Numbered from the stretch's first letter, positions 53,094 to 62,065 are shown. The stretch: DNA of 64,000 nt from Microbacterium sp. CGR2 (GCF_003626735.1 NZ_RBHX01000001.1:248001-312000); one strand, 5' to 3'. Notes: generated from the sequence alone by a model not told the origin. Numbers and translations are program-made.

Positions 53094-53170
53094 TCGAGGC
53101 GTTTCGTCTCGTCGCTTCGCTCCTCGCTCAACGAACAGGGTGGGTCGAGGCGTTTCGGTTTTCGCTACGC
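53094..53170. repeat. Short dispersed-type repeat (TCGAGGCGTTTCG)
   Basis: TCGAGGCGTTTCG occurs at 53094-53106 and 53145-53157, separated by CTTCGCTCCTCGCTCAACG-type sequence. The composition resembles short intergenic repeats common in Microbacteriaceae; I could not check copy number elsewhere. Confidence 0.5.
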
Positions 53171-54172
53171 GCCACTGCGGGGTGGCGCGCTGCGGGGCGG
53201 CGGCGCGGGCGCGTCGATCGCGCGCAGCAACCGCTGCACCGCTTCGCGCAGCTCCGCGCGGTCGGGCTCAGGGAAGGTCATCGCGTACTCGACGCCCTCG
53301 GGAATCCAGAGGAAGGCGTACATCGCCTCGCGCCAGTCCGAGCCGCCGATCGGCCACCGGGTGTGGTCGGGACCCTCCGCCGTCGCTCCCTGCGACCATG
53401 GGCCGAAACGCTCGTGCATCTCAGCGAGCGACAGCTCCATGACGGCATCTCCTTCGACCTTCTGCGGTGACCAGGACGAGGCGATGAGCACGCGCTCCTC
53501 GATCTCGGCCTCCGTGATGTCGCGTCGCGGGAACAGCACGCGGGTGTGCTCGACCGACGCGATCCGGTCGACGCGGAAGGTCCGCCAGTCCGCACGGTCG
53601 AGGTCCCAGCAGAGCAGGAACCACTTGCGTCCCGAGGGCGCCAACGCGTGCGGCTCGACACGGCGGATGCTCTCCTCGCCCGCAGCATCCACGTACCGCA
53701 TCCGTAATCTCTCGGTGTCACGAGTGGCCATGGCGATCTCGCCGAGCACGACCGGCGAGACGACCGGCGCATCACCGATGCGCGGGGGCTGCACGGATGC
53801 CGCGAGCGCATTCACTCGCTGGCGAAGCGCCGACGGCAGCACCTGCTCGAGCTTCGCCAGGGCGGTGAGTGTGACCTCCGGGCCGCCGACAAGCTGCTGG
53901 GTGGCCGCGACGCGGAGTCCGATCGCCATGGTGACGGCCTCGTCGTCGGTCAGGAGCAGGGGCGGTACGGCACTCCCGGCCTCGAGTCGATAGCCGCCGG
54001 CGGCTCCCGGCGACGACTCGACCCGATAGCCGAGTTCGCGCAGCCGGTCCACGTCGCGGCGTACGGTGCGCTCTGTCACGCCGAGCCGTGCCGCAAGCTC
54101 GGTGCCCGGCCAGTGGCGGTGCGTCTGGAGAAGGTTCAGGAGTGCGAGCGCTCGGGTGGTCGTATCGGACAT
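53165..54172 (-). CDS. WYL-domain transcriptional regulator (YafY type)
   Basis: A 335-residue regulator. HTH_11 winged helix at 1-60 (LALLNLLQTHRHWPGTELAAR; TERTVRRDVDRLRELGY), a helical linker, then a WYL domain at about 140-225 (RMRYVDAAGEESIRRVEPHAL, RKWFLLCWDLDRADWRTFRVDRI) and a C-terminal WCX extension. WYL domains sense ligands such as nucleic acids. It is divergent from the ABC exporter and probably regulates it through the palindrome between them. Confidence 0.92.
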   Translation of the reverse strand: MSDTTTRALALLNLLQTHRHWPGTELAARLGVTERTVRRDVDRLRELGYRVESSPGAAGGYRLEAGSAVPPLLLTDDEAVTMAIGLRVAATQQLVGGPEVTLTALAKLEQVLPSALRQRVNALAASVQPPRIGDAPVVSPVVLGEIAMATRDTERLRMRYVDAAGEESIRRVEPHALAPSGRKWFLLCWDLDRADWRTFRVDRIASVEHTRVLFPRRDITEAEIEERVLIASSWSPQKVEGDAVMELSLAEMHERFGPWSQGATAEGPDHTRWPIGGSDWREAMYAFLWIPEGVEYAMTFPEPDRAELREAVQRLLRAIDAPAPPPRSAPPRSGA

Positions 54173-54193
54173 GCGTCAAGATTGCCAGACATC

Positions 54194-54212
54194 GCGGACA
54201 GGATCTGTCCGC
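54194..54212. promoter_or_regulatory. Candidate WYL-regulator operator
   Basis: GCGGACA-GGATC-TGTCCGC is a perfect inverted repeat with 7-base arms. Its centre (54203) is exactly 31 bases from both divergent start codons (54172 and 54234), overlapping the probable -35 regions of both. Confidence 0.65.
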
Positions 54213-54233
54213 ATGGCTTCGTACTCTCAGTCC

Positions 54234-55310
54234 ATGACGAACCAACCCATCATCGAAACCGAGGGCCTGACCAAGGTCTTCACCGTCAAGAAGACGCCGG
54301 TGCACGCGGTCACCGACCTCTCCTTCGCCGCGACAGCCGGAGAGCTCGTCGCGTTCCTCGGCCCGAACGGTGCCGGCAAGTCCACCAGCCTCCGGATGCT
54401 CACCACTCTCATCCCGCCCACCTCCGGATCAGCCAGGGTCGTCGGCCACGACATCCGCACGGATGCCGCCGGCGTGCGTGCGCGCATCGGCTATGTCGGC
54501 CAGCTCACCAGCGGCAGCTTCTCGCAGCGGGTGCGCGACGAACTGCTCAGCCAAGGCTCCTTCTACGGGATGTCCAAGCGCGACAGCGTCCGCCGGGCAG
54601 ACCAGCTGATCGAGTCGCTCGACGTCTCGTCCTTCGCGACGCGCACCGTGCAGCAGCTCAGCGGCGGTCAGAAGCGGCGGCTCGACATCGCCCTCGGACT
54701 CATGCACGCCCCGCCGCTGATCTTCCTCGACGAACCCTCGACCGGACTCGACCCGCAGAGTCGGGCCAACCTGTGGGAGCACATCCTCGACCTCCGCACC
54801 CAGCACGGCACGACCGTCTTCCTCACCACCCACTACCTGGAGGAAGCCGACCGCTACGCCGAACGCGTCATGGTCATGGACAAGGGGCGCATCATCGCGG
54901 ACGACGACGCCACCGCCCTCAAAGCGACCCTGGCGGGCGACGTGCTCACCTTCGGCTTCGCGGATGCCGCGGCGGCAGCGAGCGCCCAGCCGATCGTCGC
55001 GCGGCTGAGCACGGCAGAGGTCTCGCTCGACGGCGACGCGGTCTCGCTCGCAGTCCCCGACGGTGACGCGCTGCTGCCTGTGATCGTGCGTGAGCTCGAT
55101 GCCGCCGGCATCCTCGTCCGCCGCGCGACGGGCGTGCCGCCGACCCTCGACGACGTGTTCCTCGCACTGACCGGTCGCACCCTCCGCGAGGCCGGGGAAG
55201 GGACGGATGCCGCAGGCGAAGCATCCGATCCCGGCGCGAGCACGGCTGACGCCGACCAGAGCGCCGCGACCGCGGCATCCGACACCCGCAAGGCAGGAGC
55301 CCTCTCATGA
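54234..55310 (+). CDS. ABC exporter ATP-binding protein (DrrA type)
   Basis: A 358-residue ATPase. Walker A GPNGAGKST (43-51), Q-loop in VGQLTSGSFSQRV, signature LSGGQKRRLDIA, Walker B LIFLDEPSTGLDPQS and H-loop TTHYLEE. It resembles daunorubicin-resistance-type exporters. It has a C-terminal DUF4162 domain and an Ala/Asp-rich tail. A TACTCT box lies 6 bases before the ATG and there is no ribosome-binding site, so it is probably leaderless. It overlaps the permease by four bases. Confidence 0.94.
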   Translation: MTNQPIIETEGLTKVFTVKKTPVHAVTDLSFAATAGELVAFLGPNGAGKSTSLRMLTTLIPPTSGSARVVGHDIRTDAAGVRARIGYVGQLTSGSFSQRVRDELLSQGSFYGMSKRDSVRRADQLIESLDVSSFATRTVQQLSGGQKRRLDIALGLMHAPPLIFLDEPSTGLDPQSRANLWEHILDLRTQHGTTVFLTTHYLEEADRYAERVMVMDKGRIIADDDATALKATLAGDVLTFGFADAAAAASAQPIVARLSTAEVSLDGDAVSLAVPDGDALLPVIVRELDAAGILVRRATGVPPTLDDVFLALTGRTLREAGEGTDAAGEASDPGASTADADQSAATAASDTRKAGALS

Positions 55311-56086
55311 CCGCTGACAACACGTTGGTGCGCCCGAACCTCGCACGCGACACCAGGAATGTCCTGACACGCGAGCTGAAACCCGTGGTCCGCGACCCGT
55401 TCACGCTGATCTTCAGCCTGCTGCAGCCGCTGGTGTTCCTCGGGCTGTTCGCTCCGCTCCTGATCGGCGGGTCAGGCGAACCGGCCGGCGAGACGCTGGC
55501 GTGGTTCGTGCCCGGAGTGCTGGTGATGATCGTGCTGTTCGGCACCGGCGCGACCGGATCGAACCTGCAGTACGAGATGATGACCGGATCTCACGAGCGG
55601 ACGCTCGTCGCCCCACTCGCCCGCTCGTCGCTGCTGATCGGCCGCGCGCTCAAGGAGATCGCGCCCATCGTGATCCAGGCGCTGGTGATCGTGCTGATCG
55701 CCTGGCCGTTCGGCTTCGCCGCCGACATCCCCGGCCTGCTCATCGGACTGGCGCTGCTCGCCGTCTTCGGCGTCGGCCTCGGCTCGCTGTCGTACTCGCT
55801 CGCACTCGCGACGAAAGACCGCGAATGGCTGTTCTGGGGTGTGCAGCAGGCACTCATCTTCCCGCTGCTCATCCTGTCGGGGATGCTGCTGCCGCTCGAC
55901 GACGCCCCGGAGTGGATGCGGGCCGTCGCGGCGGTCAACCCGGTGAACTGGGTCGTGCAAGCCGAACGTGCCCTGTTCGCCGGTGACCTCGGAGACGTGA
56001 CCGTGCTCTGGGGCTGGGTGTCGGCGCTCGCCGTGGCGGTCGTCGGACTCGTCGTCGGGGTGCGCGCGATCCGCCGCAGCAGCTGA
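55307..56086 (+). CDS. ABC-2 type exporter permease (DrrB type)
   Basis: A 259-residue permease with six predicted helices. It starts MTADNTLVRPNLARDTRNVLTREL and shows the family motifs LQPLVFLGLFAPLL and PLLILSGMLLPLDDAPEWMRAVAAVNPVNW. With the preceding ATPase it forms a two-component exporter; drug or lipid export is likely by family. Confidence 0.93.
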   Translation: MTADNTLVRPNLARDTRNVLTRELKPVVRDPFTLIFSLLQPLVFLGLFAPLLIGGSGEPAGETLAWFVPGVLVMIVLFGTGATGSNLQYEMMTGSHERTLVAPLARSSLLIGRALKEIAPIVIQALVIVLIAWPFGFAADIPGLLIGLALLAVFGVGLGSLSYSLALATKDREWLFWGVQQALIFPLLILSGMLLPLDDAPEWMRAVAAVNPVNWVVQAERALFAGDLGDVTVLWGWVSALAVAVVGLVVGVRAIRRSS

Positions 56087-56097
56087 TCCGGCGGCCC

Positions 56098-56140
56098 GGT
56101 GCGCCGTTGTGCTGGGAAAACCCGGATGCAGCGGCGCACC
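56098..56140. terminator. Hairpin between the ABC exporter and the surface operon
   Basis: GGTGCGCCG (56098-56106) pairs with CGGCGCACC (56132-56140), with an inner TGGG-AAAA-CCCG helix. It lies 12 bases after the permease stop and 42 before the end of the convergent gene, so it may serve both strands. Confidence 0.7.
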
Positions 56141-56182
56141 GTCGACGCGCCTCCGTTTCTCACCCGAGGATCGGGAGCGACC

Positions 56183-57568
56183 TCAGCGCCGGATCGAGTC
56201 GTGGAACGGGTTCGGCTCGAGCGTGTAGTCGGTCGAGGCGTCGGCCCAGGTTCCCAGGTCGGTTGCCTGACCACGCCGACGGAAGGCAGCGAGGGCCTTC
56301 GTCGCCGGAGCGCCCAGAGCCAGCGCCGCAGCCCCCACGACCGACCGCTCCTCGGATCCGAGCACACTGGAACGCTGCCAGGCCTCATGCGCCGCGCCGC
56401 CCCGGGCAGCGGGCACCCGACGCGCCGGCAGCGCGCCGGACCGGCGAAGCGCGACGAGTTCCTGCACACGGTCCCACCAGTTCGACTCCGCCTCGGAGTG
56501 GAAGTAGTTGTCGCGCAGCCAGTCGGAGTGCGGATGCCGGAACCGACCCGCGATCACTTCGCTCCGCCCGCCGAGCAGCCCGCTTCCCACGAACACCGTG
56601 TTCAGGAGGCTCTTGCTCACCCCAAACGAGTCGAGCGCGATCACCGGCACGTCGACGGCGGTGGCCTCGATCGCGGCGGTCGAGCTCACTGTCACCAGCC
56701 CGGCGGCCGTCTCCAGGGCGGACGCCATCGAGTCGTACGAGAACACCAGGTTGTCCGGGCGCCTGCTCGGCAGGAACTGCGCGTACGGGTCGCGCTCGAG
56801 GTGGGTCTCGGACTCTCCGGGCCGTGACCGCAGCTTCACCACGACGCGACGGTCGGGGTCGGCCTCGGCAGCGCGAACGAGAGTGGCCGCGATCTCTGCA
56901 CGCTCTTCCCGGGCGACCGGGACGAGCGCCTGCGCCGCGAAGACGATATCGGTGGCCGGAGGCCGCACGGCGACCGGCTGCTCTCGACCCACGGCCACGG
57001 CCACGCCACCCGAGCGGCCGGCCATGGCGTCGACGCGGACACGCTCCGGGCGCAGCATCCGCTGCTTCCGGGCGAAGGGAAGGGTCGCCAGCGCCGTCGG
57101 CATCGACACGCCGATGCGGCGTCCGAGTTCGGCGAAGGCGCGGGTCTCGCGATGCGAGTGCACCACCAGCAGGTCCGTGTGCCTGCGGTATTCCAGCGCC
57201 CCGCGCTGCGCGGGGATGGCCATACCGGGAAGTCCGGAAACCGTCACGGGACGATGCGTCAACGAGTCGATCACCCGTCCCATCAGCCGCACGAACGGTC
57301 CCCGGCCGGCGAGCAGCACCACGTCCGGTCGCTGCCCTTCGAGCCATCCGGCCGCTCTGGCGAAGTCGATGCGGGTGACATCCTCAGGCTGCACCCCCGT
57401 GCCGGCGAGCGCCGTGCGCTGCTGCTCGACGCTGGCCGTCAACGGTGTGCGCACCAGCAGCAGGTGAGGCCGGAGCCCCGGCACCGAGCCCATCAGCGCG
57501 GCGGCCCACTTCACGAAGGAATCGGCATCCGCGATCGCGACGACGCGGAGGCCGGCGGCATCCGTCAT
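56183..57568 (-). CDS. DUF6716-type putative glycosyltransferase
   Basis: A 461-residue protein related to surface polysaccharide transferases. It begins MTDAAGLRVVAIADADSFVKW. The middle has LVVHSHRETRAFAELGRRIG and the C-terminal half KLRSRPGESETHLERDPYAQFL and VTVSSTAAIEATAVDVPVIALDSF, which resemble a CDP/nucleotide-sugar-binding GT-B domain. It overlaps neuB by four bases and is the last gene of the operon, so a role in building or modifying a nonulosonic-acid-containing glycan is inferred. Confidence 0.7.
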   Translation of the reverse strand: MTDAAGLRVVAIADADSFVKWAAALMGSVPGLRPHLLLVRTPLTASVEQQRTALAGTGVQPEDVTRIDFARAAGWLEGQRPDVVLLAGRGPFVRLMGRVIDSLTHRPVTVSGLPGMAIPAQRGALEYRRHTDLLVVHSHRETRAFAELGRRIGVSMPTALATLPFARKQRMLRPERVRVDAMAGRSGGVAVAVGREQPVAVRPPATDIVFAAQALVPVAREERAEIAATLVRAAEADPDRRVVVKLRSRPGESETHLERDPYAQFLPSRRPDNLVFSYDSMASALETAAGLVTVSSTAAIEATAVDVPVIALDSFGVSKSLLNTVFVGSGLLGGRSEVIAGRFRHPHSDWLRDNYFHSEAESNWWDRVQELVALRRSGALPARRVPAARGGAAHEAWQRSSVLGSEERSVVGAAALALGAPATKALAAFRRRGQATDLGTWADASTDYTLEPNPFHDSIRR

Positions 57569-58437
57569 GCGGGAACGCGGCGGAGCTTCGCCATCGGCGC
57601 GCGCTCGCTGTCGAACACGCGCTTGACGCCGTCGCCGAGGGCGCTCTCGATCACGCGGATGTCACGCACGAGGTGCTCGAGTCCGGCCGGCTCGAGGGAT
57701 GCCGCGTGGTCGGAGCCCCACATGGTGCGATCGAGCGTGATGTGGCGTTCGACGGCGACGGCGCCGATGGCCACCGCTGCGAGGGAGATCTGCAGTCCAC
57801 GCTCGTGGCCGGAGTAGCCGACGGGGATCCCGGCGTAGCGGTCGCGCAGCGTGGCGATCACCCGCAGGTTCGCCTCTTCCGGCTCCAGCGGGTAGGTGGA
57901 GGTCGCGTGCATCAGCACGACGCGGTCGGTGCCGAGGGTGTCGAGCGCGCGGTCGATCTGCTCGATCGTCGACATGCCGGTGGACAGGATGACGGGCTTG
58001 CCCGTCTCGCGCAGCGCGACCAGCAGGTCGGTGTCGGTGAGGCTCGCCGAGGCCACCTTGTGGGCCACGACGTTGAGGTCTTCGAGGAACGCGACGCTGG
58101 GCACATCCCACGGCGAGGCGAACCAGTCCAGGCCGAGCATCGTCGCGTGGTCGCCGATCTCGACGTACTCGTCGCGACCGAATTCGACCCGGCGGCGGTA
58201 CTCCAGGTACGTCATCGTGCCCCAGGGGGTCTCCCGCGGGACGTCGCGCATGTGCTCGGGAGTGGAGATCTCCGGGGTGCGCTTCTGGAACTTCACCGCG
58301 TCGGCGCCGGCACGCGCGGCGACGTCGATGAGACGCTTGGCGATGTCGACGTCACCGTTGTGGTTCAGGCCGATCTCGGCGATCACATAGGCGGGACGGC
58401 CGCCCCCGATCACTCGCGAGCCGATGCTGACAGTCAT
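57565..58437 (-). CDS. neuB: NeuB-family nonulosonic acid synthase lacking the SAF domain
   Basis: A 290-residue enzyme condensing a sugar with phosphoenolpyruvate. TIM-barrel motifs VIAEIGLNHNGDVDIAKRLID, DAVKFQKRTPE, WFASPWDVPSVAFLE, KVASASLTDTDLL, ILSTGMSTIEQIDRAL, HATSTYPLEPEEANL, GYSGHERGLQISLAAVAIGAVAVERHITLD. It ends just after the barrel (APMAKLRRVPA); typical NeuB proteins of about 345 residues continue into an antifreeze-like SAF domain. The stop overlaps the next start, so the short form is natural. The product could be sialic, legionaminic or a related acid. Confidence 0.9.
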   Translation of the reverse strand: MTVSIGSRVIGGGRPAYVIAEIGLNHNGDVDIAKRLIDVAARAGADAVKFQKRTPEISTPEHMRDVPRETPWGTMTYLEYRRRVEFGRDEYVEIGDHATMLGLDWFASPWDVPSVAFLEDLNVVAHKVASASLTDTDLLVALRETGKPVILSTGMSTIEQIDRALDTLGTDRVVLMHATSTYPLEPEEANLRVIATLRDRYAGIPVGYSGHERGLQISLAAVAIGAVAVERHITLDRTMWGSDHAASLEPAGLEHLVRDIRVIESALGDGVKRVFDSERAPMAKLRRVPA

Positions 58438-58533
58438 GATTCCTCCGGTCGTCGAACGTGGGGCAGAAATGCCTTCCCTCCTGACTACGGGCCGATGGTG
58501 AACACCGCGCAACAGGAGGGTTACCGGAGTCGG

Positions 58534-59697
58534 TCAGCTCGACAACACCCGTTCGATGAGCTCCCGCACGGCACCCTCTCCGCCGCGTCGACGCAGCACC
58601 ACCCGCGCCTCCTCGAGCACGAGTGGATGCGCGTTCGCGACGGCGATCGGCCAGCCGACGATCCGCAGAGCCGGGAGGTCGTTGACGTCGTTGCCGAGGT
58701 AGGCGACGTCGCCGAGATCGAGATCATGCTCGCGGGCCCATGCGCGAAGCGCCGCCTCCTTGTCGTCGATGCCGTGGAGGACGGGAACGCGCAGCTTGTC
58801 CGCCCGCGCCCGGACGACCGAGTTGACCTCGGTCGAGAGGATGAGCATCGGCACCCCGGCTCGGCGGAGCAGTGCCACTCCCATGCCGTCTTCACGGCTG
58901 ACCCGTACCCGTTCGCCGCCGTCGGCATCGATGATCGCCGTGTCGTCGGTGTGCACACCGTCGAAGTCGGTCACCACCGCCCGCACCGGGATCGCCTGCG
59001 GCGCTTCATGGAGGGCAGCCAGAGAGCGTGCGATCCGGAGCTGCTGCTCGTCGTCGATCTCGATCGCTGTCCACTCCGGCACCTCCACGATGCGGGTCCG
59101 GCCGAAGAAGCGGTGCCGACTTTCGCGGAAGCCCTCAGCCCGGAAGACGTAGAAAGCGCCCGTCTCGAGGTGGTGCGGCTCGCGATCCTGACGTCGAGGC
59201 CGATGCGCGGCGTCGTGGTTGATGGCGAGCGCCCCTCCGTCGTCGCCGTGCCGCCAGAGGAAGCCGTACGTCTCGAAGGCCGCGAACGCACTGTCGGCAC
59301 GGTCGGCTCGCACCTCTTCGACAGCCTGCCCGAGAGCGTCACTGGGGATGAACGGCGACGTCGCCTGCAGGAACGCCACCACCTCGAACCGCTCGCCCTG
59401 CTGCTCGAGCTGGTCCAGCGCATGCAGGATCGCGCTCTCCGAGGTGGCGGTGTCGCCGGAGATCTCGGCGGGGCGACGGATCACCCGTGCGCCGGCCGCG
59501 GTGCTCACCGCCGCGATCTCATCGTCGTCGGTCGACACCACGACCAGGTTGATTCCCGCCGCGGCGGATGCTGCGCGCACGGCGCGCTCGACCAGCGGCA
59601 CCCCACCCACTCGCTGCAGGTTCTTCCGGGGAACCTGCTTCGATCCGCCGCGCGCCGGAATGATCGCCACCGTCTTCATCTCGATCGTCATCGTCAT
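58534..59697 (-). CDS. neuA: Fused acylneuraminate cytidylyltransferase and HAD phosphatase
   Basis: A 387-residue bifunctional protein. N-terminal domain (about 8-225): CMP-sugar synthetase with IIPARGGSKQVPRKNLQ and LQATSPFIPSDALG. C-terminal domain (about 236-387): HAD superfamily, KdsC-like, nucleophile D244 and acid D246 in VVTDFDGVHTDD, and YLGNDVNDLPALRIVGWPIAVANAHP. It would remove the 9-phosphate made by a NeuB acting on a 6-phosphate sugar, and activate the acid with CTP. The ATG at 59697 overlaps the previous stop (ATGA); ATG 59691 has better spacing from the GAGGGAG site. Confidence 0.92.
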   Translation of the reverse strand: MTMTIEMKTVAIIPARGGSKQVPRKNLQRVGGVPLVERAVRAASAAAGINLVVVSTDDDEIAAVSTAAGARVIRRPAEISGDTATSESAILHALDQLEQQGERFEVVAFLQATSPFIPSDALGQAVEEVRADRADSAFAAFETYGFLWRHGDDGGALAINHDAAHRPRRQDREPHHLETGAFYVFRAEGFRESRHRFFGRTRIVEVPEWTAIEIDDEQQLRIARSLAALHEAPQAIPVRAVVTDFDGVHTDDTAIIDADGGERVRVSREDGMGVALLRRAGVPMLILSTEVNSVVRARADKLRVPVLHGIDDKEAALRAWAREHDLDLGDVAYLGNDVNDLPALRIVGWPIAVANAHPLVLEEARVVLRRRGGEGAVRELIERVLSS

Positions 59698-61058
59698 CTC
59701 CCTCTGATCGCCCGCCACGCCCGCCCGGCTCGGCGTCGCGCTCCGATGGCGGTCAGACGCCACTCCTCCATCCTTCCCACCCCTCCCGCGGGGCGCAGCA
59801 TCCGTTCCCAGATCTTCTCCCTCGGAGCGTCGGGAAGCCGCAGCTCGGACAGTCGCCGAGGGCTGAAGTAGCGGTCGCGCTCGGCGGGATCCAGTGCAGC
59901 GAGCAACTGCTCCGCCCGCGACCTGAGGTGACCGGCGATCTCCGGCTGCATCGCGTAGCCGACGGCATCGATCAGCAGCTGGAGTCGATCCGGCTCGGTG
60001 TACGGTGACCGCTCCCGGGTGATCGCATCGACGATCGTGGCGGGGATGCGATTGCTGTTCTCGAAGGGGGTGAGCATCCGCAGTACCGTCTCGGTGCCGG
60101 CTGCGCCGATCGCTCGACCGAACAGGGTGTGCACCGTGGGGAGCGCGGTGGAGAACCCCGCGACCACCGCCACCGCGTCGAGCCGCTCCGCCAGCAGCTC
60201 TGCCGCGAGCGGACCGCGATACTCGACGAACTCGATGCCGTGTGTCGTCGCCCGTTCACGGATCGCGTCGGTGAGCAGGGGCGGGGCGGCCGGATGCGGT
60301 TTGAACACGATCCGCTCCGGAGACCATCGAGCCGCTCGGTCGATCATGTCGCCCTGCAGAGCGATCTCCTCGGCGGGACTCATCAGGCCGAGGGCCGACA
60401 GATATTGTCCGAGCACGAGGACCGTCGAGCGCTCCGCGTCTGCTTCCGGTGTCGGCTCGCCGGCATCGGTCTCCCGCAGGCTCGCGGCGAACCGCTCCGG
60501 AGGCACCGGGACGAGTTCGGCCGTGGGCGACCCGACCAGCGGACGCACGCCGGGGACGACGTCGGCATGCACGACTCGTTCGATGCGTGCGGCCACGGTG
60601 TGCGGCATCCGCACCCGCATCGGCGAGTACGTCATCAGCCCGTCGCCGATGATCGCGATGCGCGCCTGCGGGAACAGCGACATCAGAGTGCGTGCGGGGG
60701 CGACCTGCGGACTCTGTACGAACAGTTCCAGATCGTGCGGGTCCAGATCCCAGGCACGGATGAAGAGGCGCTCGAGGACCAGGAGGTCGGCCTCGGCCGG
60801 CTCCCACGAACTCGGATGCAGGGGCCCGACGACGTCGTCGAGGTTCTCGATGCGGTCGAACCGTGCCCGGAGAGAGTGCAGGGCCGGATCTGCGGCGATC
60901 CCGACCGTGGTCTCCGGAACCCGCGACGACGTGAACGGTACGAGGATGCGCTCGCCGACACCGCCCGACGGGCCGCTGTCGCCGAGGAGCCCGGCGTCGA
61001 TCGCGGCTGCGGCCGTGGCGAGTCCGTAGGCGCTGTGCAGCGCGAAGAGCTGGGTCAT
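59694..61058 (-). CDS. Polysialyltransferase-like protein
   Basis: A 454-residue protein of the alpha-2,8-polysialyltransferase type. N-terminal QLFALHSAYGLATAAAAIDAG; IAIIGDGLMTYSPMRVRMP; later VLVLGQYLSALGLMSPAEE, PERIVFKPHPAAPPLL with the KPHP motif, and AVVAGFSTALPTVHTLFGRAIGA, which resemble CMP-sugar-binding GT-B folds. It overlaps the neighbouring GT2 and neuA genes by four bases each. Probably adds nonulosonic acid residues to a surface glycan or teichoic-type polymer. Confidence 0.75.
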   Translation of the reverse strand: MTQLFALHSAYGLATAAAAIDAGLLGDSGPSGGVGERILVPFTSSRVPETTVGIAADPALHSLRARFDRIENLDDVVGPLHPSSWEPAEADLLVLERLFIRAWDLDPHDLELFVQSPQVAPARTLMSLFPQARIAIIGDGLMTYSPMRVRMPHTVAARIERVVHADVVPGVRPLVGSPTAELVPVPPERFAASLRETDAGEPTPEADAERSTVLVLGQYLSALGLMSPAEEIALQGDMIDRAARWSPERIVFKPHPAAPPLLTDAIRERATTHGIEFVEYRGPLAAELLAERLDAVAVVAGFSTALPTVHTLFGRAIGAAGTETVLRMLTPFENSNRIPATIVDAITRERSPYTEPDRLQLLIDAVGYAMQPEIAGHLRSRAEQLLAALDPAERDRYFSPRRLSELRLPDAPREKIWERMLRPAGGVGRMEEWRLTAIGARRRAGRAWRAIRGR

Positions 61059-62065
61059 GCCGTACGCCCCGCCTGCCGGAGGGTCCGTGCGAGCACCCGG
61101 CGGCGCGGCCCGTCGAAACGACCGAGCACGGCGGCCACCTCCGCATCCGGGAGCGTGCCGAGCATCTCACGGATGCCGGTCCGCATCTGCGCACGCAATG
61201 CCGGCCGCATCCGTCGCGAACGCACGAGGTGGTGGGAACTCAGTGCGAGTGCCGTCCACACGGCCTTGGCGCGGAACCGCTCCGCCTCCGGGTCGGCCTC
61301 GACGATCTCGAGGACCTGATTCATGGCCTTCGCGAAATCGAGTTGACGACGATCGTGCGCCTGCGTCAGCGAGTTCGCCACACCACGCCGGTAGAGCAGC
61401 GCGGGTGCGTCGACCACCGCGAACGAGTCCGCCTGAAGATGCAGGCGCCAGATCCACGGGCGATCCTCCGCCGTGAAGAGACCGGGCGGGAACTCCGCCA
61501 GCCCGCGGTCGATGATCCGGCGATGGAAGATCCCGGCCCACGCGTATGGGTAGTCCACCATCGTCGACTCGTTCTCGGGCAGGATCGCCTCCCGCGGCGA
61601 GACGCTCCGCTCACGCCAGGGGTGCGGTGCGCGCACGAGGGCGCGCCGCCCTCCGGTGACGGTGACATGGTCGGTCCGCAGGAAGTCGCACCCCAGTTGG
61701 GCGAGGCGCCCGGCCAGCACCTCCAGCCGCTTCGGCTGCATCCAGTCGTCGCCGTCGAGGAAGCAGAAGGCCTCGCCCTCGACATGCGCGAGGCCCTGGT
61801 TGCGGGCACTGGCGAGACCGCGCGGCGTCGGATTGCGCACGACCTCCGCGTGCTCGAACCGCTCGGCGTAGCGCCGCATGAGCAGACCGGTGTCATCGCG
61901 CGAGCCGTCGTCGATCGCGACGAGCTTGAGCGCCCCGGGATCGTCGAACTGACGGGTGAGGGTCTCGAGCGTCGTCGCGATGTACTCGCCGGCATCCTTG
62001 GCGGGCAGGATGACGGTGACCAGGGGTGTGCGCACGGATCTCCCGGGGGTGGACGGTGTGGGCAT
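61055..62065 (-). CDS. Family 2 glycosyltransferase
   Basis: A 336-residue GT-A enzyme. VTVILPAKDAGEYIATTLETL, LKLVAIDDGSRDDTGLLMRRY, NPTPRGLASARNQGLAHVEGEAFCFLDGDDWM with the DxD-like FLDGDD. The C-terminal region is helical and basic. The ATG at 62065 (MPTPSTPGRSVRTPL) is preferred to a longer unrelated frame. First gene of the five-gene surface-glycan operon. Acceptor unknown. Confidence 0.9.
   Translation of the reverse strand: MPTPSTPGRSVRTPLVTVILPAKDAGEYIATTLETLTRQFDDPGALKLVAIDDGSRDDTGLLMRRYAERFEHAEVVRNPTPRGLASARNQGLAHVEGEAFCFLDGDDWMQPKRLEVLAGRLAQLGCDFLRTDHVTVTGGRRALVRAPHPWRERSVSPREAILPENESTMVDYPYAWAGIFHRRIIDRGLAEFPPGLFTAEDRPWIWRLHLQADSFAVVDAPALLYRRGVANSLTQAHDRRQLDFAKAMNQVLEIVEADPEAERFRAKAVWTALALSSHHLVRSRRMRPALRAQMRTGIREMLGTLPDAEVAAVLGRFDGPRRRVLARTLRQAGRTA

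Noticed and set aside
57445..59871. An 808-codon open frame antisense to neuB and neuA
   Set aside because: Same codon-complement artefact; the opposite strand encodes recognised enzymes with overlapping starts and stops.
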